From the NCBI RefSeq assembly GCF_963678635.1, contig NC_087071.1, forward strand, positions 26,709,378-26,773,377: a stretch of DNA of 64,000 nucleotides. The letters are read 5' to 3'. Origin of the DNA: Symsagittifera roscoffensis (Eukaryota; Xenacoelomorpha; Acoela; Convolutidae). Numbering within the stretch: the first letter of the stretch is position 1; each line of letters starts with the position of its first letter. The position numbers and the translations under genes are program-made. Below the pieces are notes generated by a model. The model saw only the letters and a list, made by a program, of their open reading frames with translations, made no database searches and had not been told where the DNA came from. Below, piece by piece: positions 22,790-32,962 of the stretch.

Positions 22790-23692
22790 TGTAACATTCG
22801 TCTACTGCAGTCACACATGAGGCTTAAGAAAAATAGGCCCTATAACCATTGGCTCAAGAGTCAGGGACACTATCTCTTGTGTTTTTGTACCTCAAATCAG
22901 TCGGAGCCCATTCGGTTCGCTTGTGACATGAGACTACGACCCGTTACAGCTTAAAGGCTACTACTAAAATATCCCCCACTCTAGAATTAGAAACGTCCCC
23001 ATACTTAGGTCTCTAGATACCCAAAATACATGAACGCCATTAAAAACCGGGTCGGAACAATCCGTTAAGTTACTTTTTATTAGACAGTGGAACTTTGATC
23101 CATTTCAGATGGATCAACCTAAAACTCGCCTTACCTCAACATAACAATTATAAAACACACTCTAGAAATTTAAATTAGTACTCACATTGTAGCACGCTCA
23201 AGAACCAGGAAGTAAATAAGTCGGTGAGCAACTCAAGAATTAATAAAGTAACTAAAATGAGTTTAATGTTAGTCAGTTTTAATAACAAGAACAAGTTTTT
23301 ACTCGAGACTGTAAGTTCTCGTGAACCATTGGGACACTCTAGCTGTCCACCTTTCCACCGAAGGTTCACTCTGGTCCAGTTAATAATAGTACTCCAATCA
23401 CAACAATCCAGTTCGTGGGAATGCGCTCGTCTCTGTTTTAGATGGGACAGCTCTACTCTCGATTATTATTGCTACTGAAATTGCGAATAGCAATTTCCCA
23501 CTGATTTTTCTAGCAACTTTCCCGCGATTGTCACTCTATCGTTCTGACTTCTCTTTTCTGATTTTCAGTTATCGCGAGAAAATCGTGCATGACAGGTTCC
23601 ATTCGAAATTTTGAAAAATTAAATTTCACTCCAAAATTAAGTGCTTTTTGTTTCTCTCAAGGTCAAACTTCCAAATATGACCGACTGGCACA
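22790..23692 (-). repeat. 3' LTR of the giant element
   Basis: 903 bases, TG...CA termini. It matches 44,947-45,850 with about seven substitutions and one single-base indel (a C run near 22,975). In element sense it starts TGTGCC after the purine-rich GGGGAGTA. It ends about 1.2 kb upstream of the sftb-1 start codon and points toward that gene. Confidence 0.95.
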
Positions 23693-24118
23693 TACTCCCC
23701 GGACTCGAGATCGATGTCCTCATCGCGTGCTGTCTTCTGTCAGTGAGTCCCAGAAAACCGAGTGTTACTCAAGATACAGTGCCAGTGGTCATTTACAGAA
23801 GTTTGCAGCAGACTTAAGCTTATCTACACCCCAAAATTCACAGCCATGTAAAATTTTCACACTATCGCTAAACAGCAATCAAAATCCGCACACACCTGCA
23901 CCCTTGAATTTTCGCTTTTCAAGCCAATTTAAAATTTCTTTTGTCCCATTCAATTAGGAAATTTTCATGCAGCATTTTCGTTTATATAATAGATATAGCA
24001 TATTAATAACAATATCTTGTTTTGTTAAAATTTCTTTTTCGTGAACCCAGGTTTCACCCGGATCCACGCTCAAGCCCCCTTTCCCTCTCAAGACTCAAGA
24101 TCCATTCGAGCCACCTGC
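23693..24118 (-). other. 3' untranslated region and polypurine-tract candidate of the giant element
   Basis: 426 bases between the 2,683-aa ORF stop and the 3' LTR. In element sense the last bases before the LTR are GTCCGGGGAGTA, a short purine-rich tract. Nothing else recognised. Confidence 0.5.
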
Positions 24119-27100
24119 TCATCTCGCACTCTTCGCCTTGGAGGTACTGCACCCTGAAGTACTAGATACGGCAAACTGTCTCAACAGTTCCTCTTCATCA
24201 TCGGAGCTAATCACAATCTCCTCCCAAGCCTTCAGCTGCTCGTAGGATCGCATCCATTCTCTTTGCTCTTGCAACCTCTTTGCTTGGTTGGGTAGTGCCT
24301 TCACCCTAGATTCCCGGTTCAAACAAAAGGAATTGTGCAGGCTCAAGCTCACGTTCTTCGCCAGGTCCTCCTTTAGTATCGATTCCCTCGCCTTGGTATT
24401 GTCTCTAGACATTTTACCCACTCTCTTCCATCCTGTCGTGATTGCATTACGATGGGTTAACAGGGGTCTCTTGAAAGCTTCCGGCCCAATCTCGGCCTGG
24501 AACTGTCGATACTCCTTTTGATGTTTTCTCATGTGATCTTTCGTTGTCATGTACAACCAGGACGTCAGCGTCGCCCGAAACCATGGGAAGTACCTCAAAC
24601 GGCTCCAGACATGTCTGACTTCCGTTGGTATGGCGAATACCTTGCACGCAGTCTCAAACAACTCGAGTCTCCTACTGTAGTCTATCGCGTATATTGACTC
24701 TGCCGTTGGCGTCCCCGCTTCCCGATACTTCGTTATATTCTCTTCTATCCATCTCAGAGCCAAAATCGTACTCACTACCAAGATCGTCACCTTCTGTCGG
24801 TGATCCGGTAGTCCGATCGACCGGATTTCTTCCATATCCCACACCAGGCAAAGGTTCTTGTGATCTGGATACCACACCGTTTGCGCTAAACAGTGGCATG
24901 GGCATTCTCCATGGGTGATTTCAATGCTCCTGAGGTTACGCTCCCCCGAGGCTTCCATGAGAGGCTCAAGCTCCATCATTTTCTCATGTATCGTGTCGTT
25001 ATCTTCCAGGTTTGGAGCACTTCCCACAGGTTTTCCGATCACGTTTTGTCTCTCGTGATCGCTTGTGTTCTCTCTCTCCAACTTCAAATGTTCTTCTCCC
25101 CAGATTTCACTCAAGTCATCTCTCAATTCTTTTGGTACTGTCCCTCTGATTTTTCTCAACAACTTGTGCGAGTGATGCGATATCCGAGCCAACCTCACGC
25201 ACTTGGGCACTGAGAAGGCCTTGTCCACCAGTATTCTCTGGCTGGATGCTTCCACCATCACCATGTGCAGTGGGTAGTGACTTCCGCACAAGTTGGCCAT
25301 CATTGACCCTATCAGCGATTTCGCGTTCAATGGCAAGCCATAAGCTTCGCTCATGGGAAATCCCATTTCCGCCTCGAGACCAACCTTCCAGCTCCGGATG
25401 TGTTTTTGAGTCACCTGCAACACCCCGGGCCATGATTCTACGCTCAACGCCGTCACTAAATGATGTTCAGATTCTAGTCTTTCCAGTGACTGCAGACTAC
25501 ACATTCTCGAGAAGAATCCGAGAGCTGTCGCTATATTCACCGTGGTTCTCGCGTAACACTCCGCTACTATTTGCACTTCACTTTTCTCCCTTTCTGTTAT
25601 GTCTTCGAACCAAGTGACCAGGTCTTCTTTTTGAAATGACAGTATTCTAACGCATGACCGTCCATCGCAGGTGTGCTCTCCGTTTCCACACGTCGAATCC
25701 AGACAGCTACCCGGCTCCAATTTCTTTGCTGACCCGGGATTACTCGTCTTTTCGCCTGGCTCTTGCATCTGAGGTGAAATTAGCTTATGCAGCACACTCA
25801 ACTTTGCCAGATCCTCATCTTCCGTTGGTGCTAACCTCACTCGCTCGGTGGTTTCCTCGATCAGACTCGCGTGGGGATGTGGACACCAGGAGGTTCTTAA
25901 TAGCTTCCATACCACTCCCAAGTTCGTGGTTAACAAGCCATTTCCATCGCCCATGTTCACTTCAACTCTCTTGTTTGAACGCGGTATGCTCACCACCTCT
26001 GGTGTTTTCTCAAGAATCAGGCCCAGGCTCGGCCCCTCTTTTTCCACCGCGTCTATTTCCATTATTCTTTCTGTCCAAAACTTCAGCAGCTCCGCTACCT
26101 CATGGTTCCTGTGGGCGCCTCCAGCTTCCGAGTCTAAGAAGGGGTTGTAGGCCATTCCCATCACTCCAGACACATATTGGTATTCCCCCTTCTCGCTGAG
26201 CCTCGAGTACTGCTTTGACGAGGCCAGGTTACGGTGGACATCATGTTCTTCTTCGAACTTCTTATTATAAAACCTCCGTACCTCGTCTAGCTTCCTATGG
26301 TTCTCTAGGGATAGTCTGGAACCCTCTTCCTTTTCTATTCCTGTGCTCTGATACACGTTCAAGATGACCGTTGAGACTCTTTTTTCCATGGTTTTGCTTA
26401 CGCTTGCTCTCTGTTGGCATGCCAGGATGGTGCTATCAGACATCATCGACATTATCCATCTCAAGAAACACGTGGCATCCTTTCTTCTAGCCAGGCTCAA
26501 GCCTGAATTATCCCTGGCTACGTGTTGCATCAGTGCCTGATACACATCTAGCTTCTTGCTTCCCAACTTCAGCCTGTCATACGAGGTCAGCGTTTCCAAC
26601 TCTATCCCCACCAGACTCCAGGTGAACATTAATTGTCCTGCAGTTCTAACGAAGGGATTCGCCATTAATGGTGGTGCTGATGAGGGTGTCCTCATTGATT
26701 CTTCAAAATGATCCTTCAACAAACTCTGCCAGGACCTCTTCAGATGATTTGCCATTTCTATTCTATTAACCTCGGCCTTTTGCTGGGTGGCCCAATTGCG
26801 TCGCTTGCGAGCTACTCCACTTTCCAACTTCTTCCAGCAGTCCTCCATTTCTTTCAATGTTTCAAGGGCCACCCACCACGTCCGGGAGGTGTTCCTCGTC
26901 TTGTTCCTCTCCAATGGATCACTTGTCACTCGCTTGCCCGTGGCCTGGTGTGCCTTCGAGATCCATTCTTTGCCGACATCTACTTCCCATGTCTGTCCGT
27001 TCGTTGAACCTCTCTTCACGTTTATCTTCTGAGGCTTGAAGTCTTCCTCCGATGTCGAACTGGTGGAAACCTCTATTTCCCTCTCTACTTCAAGTGGTCT

Positions 27101-30100
27101 TCTGAGCTCCGAGCTGCTCTTGTATGCCGCCGTCTTGCATCGAGCCAAAATCATGGGCGCCGTCTCTCTCAAGTTTCCTTCCGAAACAGCATCCACTGAA
27201 GGACTACCCAATCCTTCCACTTCTCTCTTCCTCTTGCGAGTCTTCACATCTCTACTTGAGGGTGTTGTGGCTACCATCACTGATTCGCCATCCACTCCTT
27301 CCAACTCTTGCCTCCCCCCTGCTCGAGCCTTAAGGATATTAGTACTTTTAATCATATTACTAGTCCCAACCTTATCCCTTTTTATATCATCAACCATTTT
27401 ATCTACAGTTTTCTGTCTCCGAGTAGAGCTGTCCTCACATTTTTCTTCTCTAGTCTTCGATCGTGAATTCCTCAGCAGCAGCTTGCTCAGTAGCTCTTTT
27501 CTCGCCTTCTCATCCAGGCCCGTTCCTATCAGAAGCGGTTCTCCAAATCTTACGACTGTGTCCCACAGTTCCTCCTTCAATTTGTCCAGCGTCGTCTCGC
27601 TGCCCACTTCTTGATTGAATTCTTCCAAGAACCCCTGCCAAGCATCGTCCTTCAGGGATCCCAGGAATATGTCCCTGTTCCCTTCGAAAGTGTTCTTTTC
27701 CCTTTCCTCCGAGCTCAAGAGTATCATCCCCATATTGAAGGTCTCACTTGCCAATGGCAATTCCAGATTCTTCCGGGGGGACGGATTCAGGGGTGGGGTG
27801 GCAGTATCTGCCCAATTCTCCTCGCTCAAGTCTTTCAACAGCTCTTGAGTGGTGAGCTCCTCCCCTGATGGCCCCGGTTCAGGCGTATTCCCCACTTCCA
27901 TGTCTTCACCGGCTTCACTGAGAGTTTCATCCATACTCTCTTCTTCTGACTCATGTCTCCTTCTCTCGAGAATTTTCTTAAATCGGTCCTCGACGGGTCC
28001 ACTCCTCTTGTCTCCAGGCGTGTCCACTGACAGTGGTGATGGTGTCGTAGGATCCAGCTTTTTGTATTCCGTCAGTGCTACATGCAGTTGACCTGCTGCA
28101 TCTAGTTCTGTTCCCTCCGGTCTCATTTCCACCTGTTCCAAGCCATAGGGTGCCTTATATTTTCTCGTGGCAAATTTCATGTCGTCCACCAATGCGACGT
28201 GCCCCTCCATCACGATCATCCTGCCATCATCCCATATGGGTAGCATGTTCTCAAGTCCCTCCTTCTCTAGAGTTCTCAAGACCTTCCGCACCTCATATCC
28301 GGGGGGCTGCGAACCTCTACTCTTTTTCGCTTGCGTCGTCCACGAATTTACCTTCGTCTCGCTGGTATGGAAGTAGACCGCCGCCGTGTAGCCGATGAAC
28401 AGGGGGTCCCAGCCATCCGTGAAATGCTTCTGTATTTCCTCCGTCGTCATCTTCGCCATTATGGAGGGAACTACCAAGGGACTGTTCATTCCCAAGGTCA
28501 TCCTCCTGACTATCGGGAACTCAGGCATGGTGGCTGGGAGGATTTCTTTCTCCATTATGGCCTCCAGCTCCCTCTTAACTAGTGCAAAGCACTCCTTCCA
28601 GGCGGGGATTCTCAAGACTTCTCGTCCGTCGGCCGTCAATGGGTTCAAGTTCCAAAACTTGGGATACATTTCAATGGGGCCCTCTCGCTTGCCTCCCATT
28701 CTACATTGCATTTGTCCCCTGAAGTTGCACACTATCAGCTCGGCATCTTTCACTTTTCCAAAGAGTACCGTGTTGCTCATACGCGCTCTGAGCACCTCTT
28801 GTTGACACCAATTTAGCGCCGTCCCATCCAGTATACTGATGAGACTCAAGTGCGTCACCGAGTGACGATACGTTGTCACCAGGGGATCTGGGAACGCGTA
28901 CGTCACTGCTGGACCATAAATACAGGTCACCACCTCCTCTAGACCCCGGATTATCCCCATTGGGTCCGACCTCATTGCCAGGCATAGGTCCGTCAACAGA
29001 GGCATCCCTCTGTTCGTCTTCTTCCATTCTTCTCTCGAAGTTGGATTCTCATCTTCACCCGTCATGTGCCGATTTTGCATCATGAGGTATTGTACTAGCA
29101 ACGTCTTCAACCCTGCGGCACACTTGTAGGAGCTGGTTTCAATGCTCGTGTGGACTCTCCCCATAGACAGAGGCTCTCCATATTCCATTAATCGATGAAA
29201 CGACACCAATTCCCCATGGGTCAAGAGTACTAGTGCCAGGTACCCATCAACTCGAAGTGTCTCCACTCCTCGACTAAACATGTATGCTGGGCCCATGTTG
29301 AACAAGTATCTGGGGTAGACCAAATACAGGGCCAAGAGCAGGCTGATGGGCATGCCCAGTATCTCCTGCACGAAGGCTCCAAAGATAGTCGCCGTGGTAC
29401 CGAATATTCCTGCCAAGAATTCCTTCTCCCAGCAAGGACTCAAGAACTTGAGAATCTCGTAATCCCTCCTAGTCTTCAATTCGCCTTTGGCGTGCTCTCT
29501 CCAGAACCCTCCAATCGTCACTTCATTGGCGGCCGAGACAAATCTAGCCACCGTCATGTCTCTTGTTTCGGCCAGCTCCAGTTGTTTCTCCAGAAAACTC
29601 CAGACTTGTTTCACGAGGGGTGGTGCTTCCTCCCTCGTCTTGTTCGTGGCGTTCTCCAGCCTTGGTGTCAAAAATGGCCACCAGCCATTCTCTTGAGTCA
29701 AACGATATTTCATCGATTCTAATTGCTTTTCCGTCTCGGCCACATTTCTTCTCTCGTTACTGGGACCTCTAGACTTGCTGGTGGAGTTTGTGATCTTCAC
29801 ATCCATACTCCGAAACCACAAGCTGGCCGTTAATTTGCTTATCGCCGGGTGATCGTCCCCGATGACTGGGCTGAACTTGAGTTGCCTGGCAAAGTTCGAT
29901 ATCTCTAGCAAGAGCACCTCGTCTAATACGATCAGGATGTCGGCTAGTCCATAAAAGCCCCTCAGTGCATGAGATATGTCCGCCCATGCCGCCGCCAATT
30001 CTGACTTGCGAAGCCTCAGGTTCGATGGCTCCAACTCCCGATTGGGGGCTGCCATTAGAATCCGCCATTCATTCCCTTCTGCTATCAGGATCAAGACCGC

Positions 30101-32170
30101 GTACACGAACTGTAGGGCGGGTGGCATACTCGCGTATCCAGGGGATGTGGTAAACACCACCTTCGTCTTGGACCCAAATCTCGAGACAACACTCTCTTGC
30201 ACTTCATTCATCGCCGCAAACAATGCCTGAATGGCTTCCCATATCTTCCTCGATGTCGGAATTTCATCGCCCTTTAGTTGCTCAAGAAGTCCCATCGCGT
30301 GCAGGTGATCATTCATTCCTGCAAACAATAGCAGCTCAGGTTCACAGGGCATCTCCGACTTTATTGCCACCACCAGAGTTAACATCTGATTTAATTCAGC
30401 TCCTGGCAAAGAGTATATCAGAGTCTCCGGCCAGAACAACTTGGGAGACGTTCCTTCGAAGTCTGATCCCGCCACAATGACTACTCTCGCAGCAGCTGGA
30501 TCTGCTCTATCATAAACTGCCAGGGTTTTGGCCAGCTGGGTACTCCCACAGGGCTTCCCGTACCTGGGATCTTCCGCCAATTTCGAGCCTTCGTAAGCGG
30601 CATCTGGCAATCCCGTTCCCCCCGGATTGAGCAGCTTGTCTACCACCTTCAACTGTGCCGGGGTCGCCAACCTGATCCTGGCGATGCTCGTTCGGTGTTT
30701 GTGAGGTTCTGCTATGGGTCCAGGACTCCCCAACAGCTTGAGAGGTCTGTAATTGATGGGTCCCATGATCGCTTTTGTGGGAATTCCAGTCAGATCCGCG
30801 GTCTCCATCAATTTCGTTCTCGAGAAGTGCGCCTCATGAGCTTTCAACCAGTCCACGCAGTGATGCCTGTTTGAATCCTCGTGCGACACTCGTTCAATCC
30901 CCAGGGTCTCCGCCAATTCTCGCCTGCATTCCAAACCCTCCAGGTCCAGCCCTTTCACCTTCTCAGGATATCTCAAGCGAGCGGTCTCCATAGACCTCTT
31001 TTCCCGTTTGCTCTCTGCCACTACCACTGAGGATATCGCCGAGCCTGGAGGTGTTGATGACGTCACCTCCTCAGACTCCATCGGCGTGGCACTCTGCAAT
31101 CTGGTCTGGCTGCTCCTTAAACTGTCTCTAGTGTCAACTCTCGGTCCCAAGCGACCAGACAAGGCCCTTGAGGCAAGGAATGGTGGGTTCGGAGGTGGTC
31201 CTAATGTGAATTGGGCTGTCTCTAGCAGATCCGCCTCTAGCGCGTTTATGTGTTCTTGGAAGACGTCGTTTAGCCACTCTGCTCCCCTTGGTCTATCGAA
31301 ATGGATTCCATCATTGGAGGTGTCTTCAGGGAATACCTCTTTCTCCATGCGCTCTGCCACGTCCAACAGTCTGACAGGGAGCACACTCTTCCGGTGGATG
31401 TCTCGTATCACCTTGTTTAGGTTCCGCACCTTCTCGTTCATCTCCAAGGCGTGCTGATCAAACATCATGTTGTAGGGGACAGTACATACCGTCAATAGGA
31501 TGGGGTCCATCTGAATCCTCAGTTCCTCAAGAAGGCAGCTCACCTTATCGTGCAGCCTTGTTATTTTCCTCGCTTCTCCCCTTGATACATCGTTGGTCCC
31601 GACCATCAGGGTCACCGTGTATACTTTGGTCATCCCCAGCATGTCAAGCGTTGCCAACATCTGTGGCGTGGCAGCTCCAGCGAAACTCAAGATTCCTGTC
31701 TGCCAGTGCGATCGGATCCGGGTCAACACCCGCACCAGGCTGTCCCCTACGATTAGGTGAACCGCACCTTCTGGTACCCGGGGTGGCGCCAAGTACTGCA
31801 CCCAGGCCGCATCATGAAAGCAGTCTCTCCTAGCTTTCTGCTCCGCACTCCAGCCCAGCCGATTGTGCCTGTGGTACCTCCTCTCTGTATTCTTCTTATA
31901 ACTCGAGATCACGACACTCCTAACCGGCTGTTCCCTCCACGTCGGGGGAAGCTCCGGTCTTGCCGAACTCTCACGACTCTTTTGTCGCAATCTCTCGCCC
32001 AGTTCTTTCAGACGCGATGAGCCGCCGCTCACCTGACTGTCACTCGAGGTCGAGGTTGGGGTATATCCCGGCAGCTCCACATCCATCAGTGGGCGTATGG
32101 GTTGCGTCTCTAGGCTACGCAAGGAAGACGTTGCGTCATTCGGTATCCAGACTTCCAACCCTTCACTCAT
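24119..32170 (-). CDS. 2,683-aa retroelement protein with SGNH-hydrolase-like domains
   Basis: Single uninterrupted ORF. Residues ~135-310 have the SGNH/GDSL signature: VGDSLVR (~141, nucleophile Ser), VGTNDVS (~191, block III) and DGIHFDRPRGAEW (~288, catalytic Asp-x-x-His). Residues ~560-790 look like a second, degenerate copy: VIVAGSDFEG, LFAGMNDHLH and IGDDHPAIS, with the Ser displaced. The middle (~900-1,400) is conserved-looking and contains a hydrophobic stretch (MPISLLLALYLVYPRYLF). Residues ~1,400-1,900 are acidic, Ser-rich and basic, with KTRKRKREV as a possible nuclear signal. The C terminus has IVISSDDEEE, a good SUMO-interacting motif. The rest is unrecognised. The ATG lies two codons after an in-frame TGA that ends the coiled-coil ORF, so a fused product is possible. 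SGNH esterase domains are known in the ORF1 of some LINEs; in an LTR element this is unusual. Confidence 0.85.
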   Translation of the reverse strand: MSEGLEVWIPNDATSSLRSLETQPIRPLMDVELPGYTPTSTSSDSQVSGGSSRLKELGERLRQKSRESSARPELPPTWREQPVRSVVISSYKKNTERRYHRHNRLGWSAEQKARRDCFHDAAWVQYLAPPRVPEGAVHLIVGDSLVRVLTRIRSHWQTGILSFAGAATPQMLATLDMLGMTKVYTVTLMVGTNDVSRGEARKITRLHDKVSCLLEELRIQMDPILLTVCTVPYNMMFDQHALEMNEKVRNLNKVIRDIHRKSVLPVRLLDVAERMEKEVFPEDTSNDGIHFDRPRGAEWLNDVFQEHINALEADLLETAQFTLGPPPNPPFLASRALSGRLGPRVDTRDSLRSSQTRLQSATPMESEEVTSSTPPGSAISSVVVAESKREKRSMETARLRYPEKVKGLDLEGLECRRELAETLGIERVSHEDSNRHHCVDWLKAHEAHFSRTKLMETADLTGIPTKAIMGPINYRPLKLLGSPGPIAEPHKHRTSIARIRLATPAQLKVVDKLLNPGGTGLPDAAYEGSKLAEDPRYGKPCGSTQLAKTLAVYDRADPAAARVVIVAGSDFEGTSPKLFWPETLIYSLPGAELNQMLTLVVAIKSEMPCEPELLLFAGMNDHLHAMGLLEQLKGDEIPTSRKIWEAIQALFAAMNEVQESVVSRFGSKTKVVFTTSPGYASMPPALQFVYAVLILIAEGNEWRILMAAPNRELEPSNLRLRKSELAAAWADISHALRGFYGLADILIVLDEVLLLEISNFARQLKFSPVIGDDHPAISKLTASLWFRSMDVKITNSTSKSRGPSNERRNVAETEKQLESMKYRLTQENGWWPFLTPRLENATNKTREEAPPLVKQVWSFLEKQLELAETRDMTVARFVSAANEVTIGGFWREHAKGELKTRRDYEILKFLSPCWEKEFLAGIFGTTATIFGAFVQEILGMPISLLLALYLVYPRYLFNMGPAYMFSRGVETLRVDGYLALVLLTHGELVSFHRLMEYGEPLSMGRVHTSIETSSYKCAAGLKTLLVQYLMMQNRHMTGEDENPTSREEWKKTNRGMPLLTDLCLAMRSDPMGIIRGLEEVVTCIYGPAVTYAFPDPLVTTYRHSVTHLSLISILDGTALNWCQQEVLRARMSNTVLFGKVKDAELIVCNFRGQMQCRMGGKREGPIEMYPKFWNLNPLTADGREVLRIPAWKECFALVKRELEAIMEKEILPATMPEFPIVRRMTLGMNSPLVVPSIMAKMTTEEIQKHFTDGWDPLFIGYTAAVYFHTSETKVNSWTTQAKKSRGSQPPGYEVRKVLRTLEKEGLENMLPIWDDGRMIVMEGHVALVDDMKFATRKYKAPYGLEQVEMRPEGTELDAAGQLHVALTEYKKLDPTTPSPLSVDTPGDKRSGPVEDRFKKILERRRHESEEESMDETLSEAGEDMEVGNTPEPGPSGEELTTQELLKDLSEENWADTATPPLNPSPRKNLELPLASETFNMGMILLSSEEREKNTFEGNRDIFLGSLKDDAWQGFLEEFNQEVGSETTLDKLKEELWDTVVRFGEPLLIGTGLDEKARKELLSKLLLRNSRSKTREEKCEDSSTRRQKTVDKMVDDIKRDKVGTSNMIKSTNILKARAGGRQELEGVDGESVMVATTPSSRDVKTRKRKREVEGLGSPSVDAVSEGNLRETAPMILARCKTAAYKSSSELRRPLEVEREIEVSTSSTSEEDFKPQKINVKRGSTNGQTWEVDVGKEWISKAHQATGKRVTSDPLERNKTRNTSRTWWVALETLKEMEDCWKKLESGVARKRRNWATQQKAEVNRIEMANHLKRSWQSLLKDHFEESMRTPSSAPPLMANPFVRTAGQLMFTWSLVGIELETLTSYDRLKLGSKKLDVYQALMQHVARDNSGLSLARRKDATCFLRWIMSMMSDSTILACQQRASVSKTMEKRVSTVILNVYQSTGIEKEEGSRLSLENHRKLDEVRRFYNKKFEEEHDVHRNLASSKQYSRLSEKGEYQYVSGVMGMAYNPFLDSEAGGAHRNHEVAELLKFWTERIMEIDAVEKEGPSLGLILEKTPEVVSIPRSNKRVEVNMGDGNGLLTTNLGVVWKLLRTSWCPHPHASLIEETTERVRLAPTEDEDLAKLSVLHKLISPQMQEPGEKTSNPGSAKKLEPGSCLDSTCGNGEHTCDGRSCVRILSFQKEDLVTWFEDITEREKSEVQIVAECYARTTVNIATALGFFSRMCSLQSLERLESEHHLVTALSVESWPGVLQVTQKHIRSWKVGLEAEMGFPMSEAYGLPLNAKSLIGSMMANLCGSHYPLHMVMVEASSQRILVDKAFSVPKCVRLARISHHSHKLLRKIRGTVPKELRDDLSEIWGEEHLKLERENTSDHERQNVIGKPVGSAPNLEDNDTIHEKMMELEPLMEASGERNLRSIEITHGECPCHCLAQTVWYPDHKNLCLVWDMEEIRSIGLPDHRQKVTILVVSTILALRWIEENITKYREAGTPTAESIYAIDYSRRLELFETACKVFAIPTEVRHVWSRLRYFPWFRATLTSWLYMTTKDHMRKHQKEYRQFQAEIGPEAFKRPLLTHRNAITTGWKRVGKMSRDNTKARESILKEDLAKNVSLSLHNSFCLNRESRVKALPNQAKRLQEQREWMRSYEQLKAWEEIVISSDDEEELLRQFAVSSTSGCSTSKAKSAR

Positions 32171-32176
32171 GTGTTC

Positions 32177-32962
32177 TCATCCCTTCACTGGGGGCTTCAT
32201 CCACTTCCATACGTGACTCTGGCCTCGAGCTGGTGACCACTCGCTCCTTCGGCTGGCTCCCTTCTGTGCATCAAGCTCGCGTTGTCGTTGTTCTATTCTG
32301 TCCAACTCCGACCTCAGTTGATCACGATTTGCGGCGTTCTCCCGCACCCTTAGCTCCTGTTGATGTTCAGCTTTTTGCATCTCAAGCAACCTCAGAGCCT
32401 GGTCTCGCTCGTTGACCGCCTGGTCCATTTCCAGCTGAACCTTCTCCCGATCCAGCTTTGCCTGATCCCGATCGAGGTTCGCCTTATTCCTTTCCTTCTG
32501 CGTCTTCTCGAGCTCTTTCTTTAGAACACCTAGATCCGGATATGCCTCGGTCGTCTGTTGCGTTCGTGACATCGATGGCACCCTACTCGAGCTCTGGCTT
32601 GTGGATCTTACTGTTGGCCTAGTCGGTAGTGGGAATTCCCCTGCGCCATATTCGGTATTGTTATTCAGGCCAGGATTCCTTGCCAAGTCAAAACCCCTTA
32701 CTCCTCCATCCACATTCCAAGACAACCATCTGGTCTGTTCTTGGTTCGATATTCCCTCGGTGGTGTAGCCGATCATCAAGACAGCCTCCGTCGCAGACTC
32801 CCTGCATTCACGCTGGTCTTCCAACTGGAGGATGGCATTCAGCATTATCGCCATTCTCTCGTCTATTTGGGTATAATCCAGGTCCCTCAGGCGTCTGTAC
32901 AGCTCATCAAGAGTAGGCTTCTTCAGGGCCGCGGGCATGGATTTCCAGAATCTGTCTGCCAT
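32177..32962 (-). CDS. Coiled-coil protein of the giant element, 261 aa
   Basis: ATG to TGA. Residues 1-95 look globular (DRFWKSMPAALKKPTLDELY onward), ~95-140 are Ser/Thr/Arg-rich and disordered, and ~142-237 form an uninterrupted charged heptad region of Glu, Lys, Arg and Gln, a long coiled coil. The tail is basic with WKWMKPPVKG. The TGA (32,179-32,177) is followed in the same frame by two codons and the ATG of the 2,683-aa ORF, so the two could be one protein by readthrough, or be translated separately by reinitiation. A structural or oligomerising role, perhaps as a partner or N-terminal module of the large protein, is inferred from the context. No named family recognised. Confidence 0.75.
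   Translation of the reverse strand: MADRFWKSMPAALKKPTLDELYRRLRDLDYTQIDERMAIMLNAILQLEDQRECRESATEAVLMIGYTTEGISNQEQTRWLSWNVDGGVRGFDLARNPGLNNNTEYGAGEFPLPTRPTVRSTSQSSSRVPSMSRTQQTTEAYPDLGVLKKELEKTQKERNKANLDRDQAKLDREKVQLEMDQAVNERDQALRLLEMQKAEHQQELRVRENAANRDQLRSELDRIEQRQRELDAQKGASRRSEWSPARGQSHVWKWMKPPVKG

Noticed and set aside
24119-32170. Many plus-strand ORFs of 60-190 codons opposite the 2,683-aa gene
   Set aside because: They are Ser/Pro/Leu-rich antisense shadows of a long GC-balanced coding sequence and show no domains.
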